DNA of 64,000 nucleotides from Haematococcus lacustris. Lineage: Eukaryota; Chlorophyta; Chlorophyceae; Chlamydomonadales; Haematococcaceae. The notes under the pieces were generated by a model. That model did no database searches. It was not told the DNA's origin and worked only from the letters and a program-made list of their open reading frames with translations. The first letter of the stretch is position 1. Every line of letters begins with the position of its first letter. Made by a program: the position numbers and the translations under genes. The stretch spans positions 8,754,737 to 8,818,736 of the forward strand of contig JASKMD010000003.1 of the NCBI GenBank assembly GCA_030144725.1, written 5' to 3'. Below, in pieces: positions 1 to 10,400 of the stretch.

Positions 1-1
1 G

Positions 2-583
2 CTGGCCTCTGGGCTGCTGGGGCCGCTGTGGGAAGAGGTGGGGCTGGGCAGGGGCAGAAGGAGGGGCAAGGGCAAGGGTAAGGGCTGGAGAAGTGGCAGG
101 GCAGGAGGAGGGGCAGGGCAGGAGGAGGAGGGGCAGTGGTAGTGCCTGTGTTAGAGTCTGGTGAGGTGAGGGGACCCTGTGCCTGTGGCTGATGGGCTCG
201 ACTGCCAGCACGCACCTGACAGCTGTCTCAGCTGCTCCCTGCTGCTGTGTTGCACTGACAGCTCAGCCTAAGCTTCTCTGCTGCCTGTGCCACTGTCGCA
301 GCCTGCCCTGCCCCTTGGCCCTCCACAGGTGTTCTGGCGCGGCTTCTTCCTGACCTCGCTGACCAAGGTGCTGCCCCTGCCTGCCTGCGTGGCCGCCAGC
401 TCCCTGGGATTTGCGGCCCTGCACCTCACCCCCAGCAATGCCCTGCCGCTGCTGCTGCTGGCGCCCGCTGGCGACCTGCTGTACCTGCGCAGTCGCAGCC
501 TGGGCCCCAGCCTGATGCTGCACGCAGCCTGGAACCTGGGCCAGCTGCTGGCAGTGGCGCTGGGAAAGGAGGCCTTTGTGTGA
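2..583 (+). CDS. CPBP intramembrane protease, 3' part (cassette copy 1, cut by window edge)
   Basis: Last two exons of a CPBP/CAAX-type intramembrane metalloprotease: 2..37 (ends WEE), intron 38..328, and 329..583 (ends VALGKEAFV, stop). Joining the exons gives EEVFWRG, the family's first motif EExxxR, so the intron splits the catalytic motif. The last exon carries the second motif FxxxH (FAALHL) and the third, HAAWN. The segment is hydrophobic and would lie in the membrane; in algae and plants such proteins are often in the plastid envelope or thylakoid, which cannot be checked here because the N-terminus is outside the window. The same exons recur on the minus strand at 28510..29091 with E changed to D near the C-terminus. 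The family call is secure; substrate and location are unknown. Confidence 0.85.
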
Positions 584-1716
584 GGCTGGCAGCAATGGGT
601 AGAGCAGTGCTCGACAGCATGCTGCTACAGCAGAACAGCCCCACCCTCAGATCAATGCTCACAACATAGGAGATAGAGGCGAACACGCTGCTTTCCGAGC
701 AAGTACGCGTACCCTGCTGGCATCATGTCGATGCTCTGCCCAGGGATTGTACTACAACCTTCCCATGCCTAGCTCGCATGCTATCATCAGTAGTCAAGAT
801 AGGGCCGAGTTGATGAGGGCGGGCCTGAGATGTCCATGCTGACCTGGGGTGCGGTGTCAAGGTGCTCATCAGCGAGGTTGTAGGAGTAAGATGGTCTTGT
901 GCGAAGTGTAAGTCACAAGGCTCAGCCTCTCATCATTAGAGAGTTCACTATCAATGGGTCACGGGCAGTGAAGTGTGTCAGAAGCCGGTACCACCCCGCC
1001 CAAGCCACGACAGGGGCAACTGCCTGAGGCACAATGGCTTGTCTAGTGAAAGGCGCCCGTAAGCTTTCCTTTGCACATGCGTGTGTTGCCCGCTGCGATA
1101 CTGATGGAGGTGCTACCAGGGAGGGGTTCTAGGATCACAAGCAGCCAGTAGCCAGGCCGTTGGTAGCCTCCCATGGTGAGATAAGCCATCAGGCGCAAAG
1201 CAGCCTGATACCACAGCAGCCGGTACCTAGATGGCCAGGCTGCATCTGCTGGGTCAGATGTTTTAGATATCTGGCTGGCCAGGCTGCATTTGATGAAGGG
1301 GGTGACTCAGTCCACCAGGGAAGCCCAGTTGGGGTCCACACCATGCCAACACCAGCATCGTACATGGCGGCTAGCACGGTGGTGTAACGACTAAGCAGTA
1401 TGGACACAGCAGCTACGGCCTGACCCGTTCATGTCCAGGGGCGGGGTTTTGACACGAAAACCATGTTCACTTTTTGACACATAACCTCGGCAGAGCCTTG
1501 GATCGCGTTGATCGGGCCATCGTGATCGCCACAGCACAGCTGCACTACGCGTGATACACTGGTTTCTCGGATGACTGGGTTTACTAACATTGAACAACAG
1601 TGAGATACGCTCAACTGCCCGCAGCGCCGACACCCAGAAAGCAGTGCCGCTTCATCGAGCCTGTACGTTCCACACCTGCTCTGTCCATTCCTACCGCTCC
1701 TTGCACCGCGCCAAAC
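584..1716. other. Spacer between CPBP and GFY genes
   Basis: No convincing coding exon. It should hold the CPBP 3' UTR and the GFY promoter and 5' UTR. The whole stretch is also present, inverted, at 27378..28509, with an indel of about 9 bp near 1302. No recognisable promoter element was found. Confidence 0.5.
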
Positions 1717-3139
1717 ATGGCAACTCCCACCAAGGCTTCACATGGCACCGCGTCTGTCAGTGGTGAGTGTTTGCGAAGCGCTACACTGTGAAAGCTGGTG
1801 TTCCGAGGCTGGATGACATGCTTCCCAGCTCGCGAACGAGTGGCAGCGTAGCGCAGCCTCTGAGCCTGTTGCGTGTACCATCGCCCGCACACCGCGCTGC
1901 CGCAAAACCTTCCGTAAACCAAGAGGCTCTGCCACGTGTGCCGGTCCCTGCTGTTGCTGCTGCTGCTGCCGCAGACGACCTGGAGCACGGCCACGGCATG
2001 ATGGTGCCCGCAGCTGTACCTCCACCGCCCGGCGTGCGAGCTAATCCTGGACCTTTCGGCCTGCTGTGCTTCGGCATGACCACCTGCATGCTCATGTTCA
2101 CCACTACCAAGTGGAGCCCTGGCGTGAGTGCAGCTGCAGGGGTCAGGGCCAGGAGGAGGGGAGCGTTGCAGACCCTGAACGTGTGCACTGTGGCTGTATC
2201 TATAGTCTGGCCGCACGCGTTGGCCAAGGCAACCACCTGTCACACGCGCAGCCTCAGTGTGACTAGCCCTGTGTGGCAATAGTGTGTGAGCACTGCAGTG
2301 CTGCCTGGTGCTGGGTCTATTCTGATCACCCTGCTGCTGCTGGTGCTGCTGTGTGTTCAGGGTTTCCTGCCTGTGGTGGTGACCTACGCGGCTTTCTTTG
2401 GCGGCTTTGGCCAGCTGGTTGCTGGCATCCTGGAGGTGGGTGACGGCGGACCTGTCTGGTTCCCAAGGCAGTGTGAGCTGGTAGCGTACTCTAGCTGACC
2501 CCTGGCTGCACGGTGTGGTGCCTGCAGCTCATCCGTGGTGCCACCTTTGCTGGCACTGCCTTCTCCTGCTACGGTTGCTTCTGGCTGGGCTGGTTCCTGT
2601 GGAAGCTGCTGGAGATCCAGAAGACAGTGGCCTCAGTGACGGCAACAGCTCTGACAGGCGACACGCTGTGGTGCGGCCTGTGGGCGGTGTTCACGCTGTG
2701 CTTCTTCGTGGTCACCTTGCGCAAGAACAAGTGCTTGCAGGTAAGGCCAGCAGGTGTAGCAGCAGGGCTGGGCTGGCGGCCTGTGACTGTGCGTGTGTAT
2801 GTGTGCACATCCAGTTGTTTCTGTCGCTGGCTAGCTCAGCATGCGTGCTAAACCTCTCAGCAGCCTATGCTGCAGGCTCTGATATGTCGTGCTGGAATGC
2901 CGTGGCAAACTGTAGCTGTTGCTGTCGCTGCTGCTGCTTGTGTGCAGGTCGTGTTCGCCAGCCTGACGCTGACCTTCATCCTGCTGGCCGGAGCCAACTA
3001 CAGCGATAGTTGCAAGCTGGCAGCGGGCTATGTGGGCTTCTTCTGCGGTTCCTCAGCCATCTACGCCGCCATTGCCATGCTGTACCAGGAGGAGCTGGGC
3101 TGGACCCTTCCTGGCTTGCGCCCTACAAACTACGTGTGA
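1717..3139 (+). CDS. GPR1/FUN34/YaaH-family acetate transporter (cassette copy 1)
   Basis: Five exons, 1717..1762, 1975..2123, 2361..2435, 2528..2740 and 2948..3139, join in phase into a protein of 224 residues, the normal size for this family of six-helix plasma- or organelle-membrane acetate/succinate channels. The signature NPGPFGL starts the first helix. Other hallmarks are the long hydrophobic exon 4 (TFAGTAFSCYGCFWLGW) and the C-terminal GYVGFFCGSSAIYAA. The start ATG at 1717 was chosen because its 46-nt exon leaves one base that completes an Asp codon with exon 2; the donor is GTGAGT and the acceptor follows a pyrimidine-rich CTG tract. All exons are nearly identical to copy 2 (three residues differ). 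Chlamydomonas has several such GFY proteins tied to acetate use; substrate here is inferred from family. Confidence 0.92.
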
Positions 3140-3690
3140 GCCCACACCTGAGGCTGATGCCTGGATGACCCTGTACAAAGGCTGGGTTTGCACAGAGCAG
3201 TTTACTTCTTGCAGCTTAGATCAGCAGACATCATGGACCAGACACCTCTGCAAAGAAGGGGCTGCAGCTTTTTGTGCACAGGGATTGGCATAGTTTACTT
3301 TTTGGCAGCTTGGGCACTTGTTACTGCATTGATGAGGGGTGGGAGAGGGGTGGAGTTTGGAGCTCTACATGTTGTTCGTGGTGGCTGTTGAGATTGGCAG
3401 TTTTGTTGGTGTGTAGGTACAGAGGCTGGGGAAGGTGAAGGTGAAACACAAAGGGTTGTTGGGGTTGTGCTACAACTCTGGGCATGAACTTGAACATAGG
3501 CCCAACATGAACATTGTATGTGACTTGTTACTGTTTGTGAAGGGTATGTAAAAGCGGCTGTTTCATGACATACTTGAGTGATGTAATCTTATTGAGGAGC
3601 AAACAGCAGGTTGTCCTTCTCAGTTGCGCACAACTCCTCGCCAAGGGACAATGAGCTTGAACTCCTGGCATGTACACTGTGCATGACATC
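3140..3690 (+). other. GFY 3' UTR/flank, shared with copies 2 and 3
   Basis: Noncoding. It matches the reverse complement of 25555..25971 and, further along, of 63540..64000. A TGTAA motif at 3547..3551, the usual chlorophycean poly(A) signal, lies about 410 nt after the stop. Copy 3 keeps TGTAA; copy 2 reads TGTAG at the matching place. Confidence 0.6.
3547..3551 (+). promoter_or_regulatory. Candidate TGTAA poly(A) signal of GFY copy 1
   Basis: TGTAA within the conserved 3' flank; this pentamer is the common polyadenylation signal of Chlamydomonas-type algae. Position and conservation in copy 3 support it; no transcript evidence is available. Confidence 0.4.
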
Positions 3691-3915
3691 TGTAATGCGA
3701 ACGTACACCTCTGCTTTGCACATGTATAAGGTACCGCCGCTTTTGCCACTCGTGCATACAATGCAGTTGGCATATGTGTGGGCAACAGGTGGGGTCTATG
3801 TCAATGGCCAACAAAGGGCATCTGTGTCAACGGACAGCAAACGTCATGGGTCCTATAAGCTGTCGAGAACATGGGGAGCCCACACATGAGAGACACACCA
3901 CAACATGGGCTATAG

Positions 3916-4098
3916 CTAGCTTTGCATATGGCACTCAGCTAGGCAAAGGCAACAACTCTTGTCTGGGGTGGCAAACGGCTCCCACGTGGTGACAGCCAGC
4001 CGCTTGGCGAGGGTGTTGATGGTGTTGGCTTCGCCCAGCAGTACCATCTTGTCCAGTTCAACCAGCTCGGCCGTGATGCTCGGGTCAGCAAAGAAGGC
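3916..4098 (-). CDS. Possible orphan 3' exon, unrecognised
   Basis: On the minus strand a pyrimidine-rich acceptor (CACTTCCCTAG) is followed by an open frame of 60 codons starting AFFADPSITAELVELDK and continuing LLGEANTINTLAKRLAV, then a stop. The composition looks protein-like and not random. It resembles no family I recognise and no upstream exon could be joined with confidence: the next upstream frame contains VADYANPKEPPSW but also a stop. It lies between the GFY 3' flank and the satellite, so it may be the surviving end of a gene cut off by the satellite. Confidence 0.25.
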   Translation of the reverse strand, partial: AFFADPSITAELVELDKMVLLGEANTINTLAKRLAVTTWEPFATPDKSCCLCLAECHMQS

Positions 4099-4411
4099 CT
4101 AGGGAAGTGCACGCAGACGCGGGGCCATGCAGCATGTGGATCCAGCTGGGCGGCTCCTTGGGGTTGGCGTAATCTGCCACCTAGACCTTGACCCTCTGTA
4201 CTACCTAGGGGTCCAGGGTGTGCCGGTGCTGGGGGAGGTGCGCCCCTGCTGAGCAGCCCGCTGCTGCACTAAGCACTGGGGAGGCTGCACCTAGGGAGGG
4301 GTGACGAGGCCCCACCACACACTGGACCGGCTGCTTTAGGACGCTTAAGCCGGCTAGGGTTTTTAAGAGCATAATAGGCTTGCACCATTATAGGGATGCA
4401 CCAACACCAGC

Positions 4412-7400
4412 GCCCAGCCCAGCCCAGCCCAGCCCAGCCCAGCCCAGCCCAGCCCAGCCCAGCCCAGCCCAGCCCAGCCCAGCCCAGCCCAGCCCAGCCC
4501 AGCCCAGCCCAGCCCAGCCCAGCCCAGCCCAGCCCAGCCCAGCCCAGCCCAGCCCAGCCCAGCCCAGCCCAGCCCAGCCCAGCCCAGCCCAGCCCAGCCC
4601 AGCCCAGCCCAGCCCAGCCCAGCCCAGCCCAGCCCAGCCCAGCCCAGCCCAGCCCAGCCCAGCCCAGCCCAGCCCAGCCCAGCCCAGCCCAGCCCAGCCC
4701 AGCCCAGCCCAGCCCAGCCCAGCCCAGCCCAGCCCAGCCCAGCCCAGCCCAGCCCAGCCCAGCCCAGCCCAGCCCAGCCCAGCCCAGCCCAGCCCAGCCC
4801 AGCCCAGCCCAGCCCAGCCCAGCCCAGCCCAGCCCAGCCCAGCCCAGCCCAGCCCAGCCCAGCCCAGCCCAGCCCAGCCCAGCCCAGCCCAGCCCAGCCC
4901 AGCCCAGCCCAGCCCAGCCCAGCCCAGCCCAGCCCAGCCCAGCCCAGCCCAGCCCAGCCCAGCCCAGCCCAGCCCAGCCCAGCCCAGCCCAGCCCAGCCC
5001 AGCCCAGCCCAGCCCAGCCCAGCCCAGCCCAGCCCAGCCCAGCCCAGCCCAGCCCAGCCCAGCCCAGCCCAGCCCAGCCCAGCCCAGCCCAGCCCAGCCC
5101 AGCCCAGCCCAGCCCAGCCCAGCCCAGCCCAGCCCAGCCCAGCCCAGCCCAGCCCAGCCCAGCCCAGCCCAGCCCAGCCCAGCCCAGCCCAGCCCAGCCC
5201 AGCCCAGCCCAGCCCAGCCCAGCCCAGCCCAGCCCAGCCCAGCCCAGCCCAGCCCAGCCCAGCCCAGCCCAGCCCAGCCCAGCCCAGCCCAGCCCAGCCC
5301 AGCCCAGCCCAGCCCAGCCCAGCCCAGCCCAGCCCAGCCCAGCCCAGCCCAGCCCAGCCCAGCCCAGCCCAGCCCAGCCCAGCCCAGCCCAGCCCAGCCC
5401 AGCCCAGCCCAGCCCAGCCCAGCCCAGCCCAGCCCAGCCCAGCCCAGCCCAGCCCAGCCCAGCCCAGCCCAGCCCAGCCCAGCCCAGCCCAGCCCAGCCC
5501 AGCCCAGCCCAGCCCAGCCCAGCCCAGCCCAGCCCAGCCCAGCCCAGCCCAGCCCAGCCCAGCCCAGCCCAGCCCAGCCCAGCCCAGCCCAGCCCAGCCC
5601 AGCCCAGCCCAGCCCAGCCCAGCCCAGCCCAGCCCAGCCCAGCCCAGCCCAGCCCAGCCCAGCCCAGCCCAGCCCAGCCCAGCCCAGCCCAGCCCAGCCC
5701 AGCCCAGCCCAGCCCAGCCCAGCCCAGCCCAGCCCAGCCCAGCCCAGCCCAGCCCAGCCCAGCCCAGCCCAGCCCAGCCCAGCCCAGCCCAGCCCAGCCC
5801 AGCCCAGCCCAGCCCAGCCCAGCCCAGCCCAGCCCAGCCCAGCCCAGCCCAGCCCAGCCCAGCCCAGCCCAGCCCAGCCCAGCCCAGCCCAGCCCAGCCC
5901 AGCCCAGCCCAGCCCAGCCCAGCCCAGCCCAGCCCAGCCCAGCCCAGCCCAGCCCAGCCCAGCCCAGCCCAGCCCAGCCCAGCCCAGCCCAGCCCAGCCC
6001 AGCCCAGCCCAGCCCAGCCCAGCCCAGCCCAGCCCAGCCCAGCCCAGCCCAGCCCAGCCCAGCCCAGCCCAGCCCAGCCCAGCCCAGCCCAGCCCAGCCC
6101 AGCCCAGCCCAGCCCAGCCCAGCCCAGCCCAGCCCAGCCCAGCCCAGCCCAGCCCAGCCCAGCCCAGCCCAGCCCAGCCCAGCCCAGCCCAGCCCAGCCC
6201 AGCCCAGCCCAGCCCAGCCCAGCCCAGCCCAGCCCAGCCCAGCCCAGCCCAGCCCAGCCCAGCCCAGCCCAGCCCAGCCCAGCCCAGCCCAGCCCAGCCC
6301 AGCCCAGCCCAGCCCAGCCCAGCCCAGCCCAGCCCAGCCCAGCCCAGCCCAGCCCAGCCCAGCCCAGCCCAGCCCAGCCCAGCCCAGCCCAGCCCAGCCC
6401 AGCCCAGCCCAGCCCAGCCCAGCCCAGCCCAGCCCAGCCCAGCCCAGCCCAGCCCAGCCCAGCCCAGCCCAGCCCAGCCCAGCCCAGCCCAGCCCAGCCC
6501 AGCCCAGCCCAGCCCAGCCCAGCCCAGCCCAGCCCAGCCCAGCCCAGCCCAGCCCAGCCCAGCCCAGCCCAGCCCAGCCCAGCCCAGCCCAGCCCAGCCC
6601 AGCCCAGCCCAGCCCAGCCCAGCCCAGCCCAGCCCAGCCCAGCCCAGCCCAGCCCAGCCCAGCCCAGCCCAGCCCAGCCCAGCCCAGCCCAGCCCAGCCC
6701 AGCCCAGCCCAGCCCAGCCCAGCCCAGCCCAGCCCAGCCCAGCCCAGCCCAGCCCAGCCCAGCCCAGCCCAGCCCAGCCCAGCCCAGCCCAGCCCAGCCC
6801 AGCCCAGCCCAGCCCAGCCCAGCCCAGCCCAGCCCAGCCCAGCCCAGCCCAGCCCAGCCCAGCCCAGCCCAGCCCAGCCCAGCCCAGCCCAGCCCAGCCC
6901 AGCCCAGCCCAGCCCAGCCCAGCCCAGCCCAGCCCAGCCCAGCCCAGCCCAGCCCAGCCCAGCCCAGCCCAGCCCAGCCCAGCCCAGCCCAGCCCAGCCC
7001 AGCCCAGCCCAGCCCAGCCCAGCCCAGCCCAGCCCAGCCCAGCCCAGCCCAGCCCAGCCCAGCCCAGCCCAGCCCAGCCCAGCCCAGCCCAGCCCAGCCC
7101 AGCCCAGCCCAGCCCAGCCCAGCCCAGCCCAGCCCAGCCCAGCCCAGCCCAGCCCAGCCCAGCCCAGCCCAGCCCAGCCCAGCCCAGCCCAGCCCAGCCC
7201 AGCCCAGCCCAGCCCAGCCCAGCCCAGCCCAGCCCAGCCCAGCCCAGCCCAGCCCAGCCCAGCCCAGCCCAGCCCAGCCCAGCCCAGCCCAGCCCAGCCC
7301 AGCCCAGCCCAGCCCAGCCCAGCCCAGCCCAGCCCAGCCCAGCCCAGCCCAGCCCAGCCCAGCCCAGCCCAGCCCAGCCCAGCCCAGCCCAGCCCAGCCC

Positions 7401-10400
7401 AGCCCAGCCCAGCCCAGCCCAGCCCAGCCCAGCCCAGCCCAGCCCAGCCCAGCCCAGCCCAGCCCAGCCCAGCCCAGCCCAGCCCAGCCCAGCCCAGCCC
7501 AGCCCAGCCCAGCCCAGCCCAGCCCAGCCCAGCCCAGCCCAGCCCAGCCCAGCCCAGCCCAGCCCAGCCCAGCCCAGCCCAGCCCAGCCCAGCCCAGCCC
7601 AGCCCAGCCCAGCCCAGCCCAGCCCAGCCCAGCCCAGCCCAGCCCAGCCCAGCCCAGCCCAGCCCAGCCCAGCCCAGCCCAGCCCAGCCCAGCCCAGCCC
7701 AGCCCAGCCCAGCCCAGCCCAGCCCAGCCCAGCCCAGCCCAGCCCAGCCCAGCCCAGCCCAGCCCAGCCCAGCCCAGCCCAGCCCAGCCCAGCCCAGCCC
7801 AGCCCAGCCCAGCCCAGCCCAGCCCAGCCCAGCCCAGCCCAGCCCAGCCCAGCCCAGCCCAGCCCAGCCCAGCCCAGCCCAGCCCAGCCCAGCCCAGCCC
7901 AGCCCAGCCCAGCCCAGCCCAGCCCAGCCCAGCCCAGCCCAGCCCAGCCCAGCCCAGCCCAGCCCAGCCCAGCCCAGCCCAGCCCAGCCCAGCCCAGCCC
8001 AGCCCAGCCCAGCCCAGCCCAGCCCAGCCCAGCCCAGCCCAGCCCAGCCCAGCCCAGCCCAGCCCAGCCCAGCCCAGCCCAGCCCAGCCCAGCCCAGCCC
8101 AGCCCAGCCCAGCCCAGCCCAGCCCAGCCCAGCCCAGCCCAGCCCAGCCCAGCCCAGCCCAGCCCAGCCCAGCCCAGCCCAGCCCAGCCCAGCCCAGCCC
8201 AGCCCAGCCCAGCCCAGCCCAGCCCAGCCCAGCCCAGCCCAGCCCAGCCCAGCCCAGCCCAGCCCAGCCCAGCCCAGCCCAGCCCAGCCCAGCCCAGCCC
8301 AGCCCAGCCCAGCCCAGCCCAGCCCAGCCCAGCCCAGCCCAGCCCAGCCCAGCCCAGCCCAGCCCAGCCCAGCCCAGCCCAGCCCAGCCCAGCCCAGCCC
8401 AGCCCAGCCCAGCCCAGCCCAGCCCAGCCCAGCCCAGCCCAGCCCAGCCCAGCCCAGCCCAGCCCAGCCCAGCCCAGCCCAGCCCAGCCCAGCCCAGCCC
8501 AGCCCAGCCCAGCCCAGCCCAGCCCAGCCCAGCCCAGCCCAGCCCAGCCCAGCCCAGCCCAGCCCAGCCCAGCCCAGCCCAGCCCAGCCCAGCCCAGCCC
8601 AGCCCAGCCCAGCCCAGCCCAGCCCAGCCCAGCCCAGCCCAGCCCAGCCCAGCCCAGCCCAGCCCAGCCCAGCCCAGCCCAGCCCAGCCCAGCCCAGCCC
8701 AGCCCAGCCCAGCCCAGCCCAGCCCAGCCCAGCCCAGCCCAGCCCAGCCCAGCCCAGCCCAGCCCAGCCCAGCCCAGCCCAGCCCAGCCCAGCCCAGCCC
8801 AGCCCAGCCCAGCCCAGCCCAGCCCAGCCCAGCCCAGCCCAGCCCAGCCCAGCCCAGCCCAGCCCAGCCCAGCCCAGCCCAGCCCAGCCCAGCCCAGCCC
8901 AGCCCAGCCCAGCCCAGCCCAGCCCAGCCCAGCCCAGCCCAGCCCAGCCCAGCCCAGCCCAGCCCAGCCCAGCCCAGCCCAGCCCAGCCCAGCCCAGCCC
9001 AGCNNNNNNNNNNNNNNNNNNNNNNNNNNNNNNNNNNNNNNNNNNNNNNNNNNNNNNNNNNNNNNNNNNNNNNNNNNNNNNNNNNNNNNNNNNNNNNNNN
9101 NNNNNNNNNNNNNNNNNNNNNNNNNNNNNNNNNNNNNNNNNNNNNNNNNNNNNNNNNNNNNNNNNNNNNNNNNNNNNNNNNNNNNNNNNNNNNNNNNNNN
9201 NNNNNNNNNNNNNNNNNNNNNNNNNNNNNNNNNNNNNNNNNNNNNNNNNNNNNNNNNNNNNNNNNNNNNNNNNNNNNNNNNNNNNNNNNNNNNNNNNNNN
9301 NNNNNNNNNNNNNNNNNNNNNNNNNNNNNNNNNNNNNNNNNNNNNNNNNNNNNNNNNNNNNNNNNNNNNNNNNNNNNNNNNNNNNNNNNNNNNNNNNNNN
9401 NNNNNNNNNNNNNNNNNNNNNNNNNNNNNNNNNNNNNNNNNNNNNNNNNNNNNNNNNNNNNNNNNNNNNNNNNNNNNNNNNNNNNNNNNNNNNNNNNNNN
9501 NNNGCCCAGCCCAGCCCAGCCCAGCCCAGCCCAGCCCAGCCCAGCCCAGCCCAGCCCAGCCCAGCCCAGCCCAGCCCAGCCCAGCCCAGCCCAGCCCAGC
9601 CCAGCCCAGCCCAGCCCAGCCCAGCCCAGCCCAGCCCAGCCCAGCCCAGCCCAGCCCAGCCCAGCCCAGCCCAGCCCAGCCCAGCCCAGCCCAGCCCAGC
9701 CCAGCCCAGCCCAGCCCAGCCCAGCCCAGCCCAGCCCAGCCCAGCCCAGCCCAGCCCAGCCCAGCCCAGCCCAGCCCAGCCCAGCCCAGCCCAGCCCAGC
9801 CCAGCCCAGCCCAGCCCAGCCCAGCCCAGCCCAGCCCAGCCCAGCCCAGCCCAGCCCAGCCCAGCCCAGCCCAGCCCAGCCCAGCCCAGCCCAGCCCAGC
9901 CCAGCCCAGCCCAGCCCAGCCCAGCCCAGCCCAGCCCAGCCCAGCCCAGCCCAGCCCAGCCCAGCCCAGCCCAGCCCAGCCCAGCCCAGCCCAGCCCAGC
10001 CCAGCCCAGCCCAGCCCAGCCCAGCCCAGCCCAGCCCAGCCCAGCCCAGCCCAGCCCAGCCCAGCCCAGCCCAGCCCAGCCCAGCCCAGCCCAGCCCAGC
10101 CCAGCCCAGCCCAGCCCAGCCCAGCCCAGCCCAGCCCAGCCCAGCCCAGCCCAGCCCAGCCCAGCCCAGCCCAGCCCAGCCCAGCCCAGCCCAGCCCAGC
10201 CCAGCCCAGCCCAGCCCAGCCCAGCCCAGCCCAGCCCAGCCCAGCCCAGCCCAGCCCAGCCCAGCCCAGCCCAGCCCAGCCCAGCCCAGCCCAGCCCAGC
10301 CCAGCCCAGCCCAGCCCAGCCCAGCCCAGCCCAGCCCAGCCCAGCCCAGCCCAGCCCAGCCCAGCCCAGCCCAGCCCAGCCCAGCCCAGCCCAGCCCAGC

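Larger units (their letters stand above)
1..3545 (+). repeat. Left arm of 3.5-kb inverted repeat (CPBP-GFY cassette)
   Basis: Bases 1 to about 3545 are repeated in reverse complement at about 25555..29092. Exon positions match one to one; position 1 pairs with 29092. The intergenic spacer and introns are also shared, with scattered substitutions and small indels, so this is a segmental duplication and not exon retrocopying. The left arm continues beyond the window. Confidence 0.9.
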
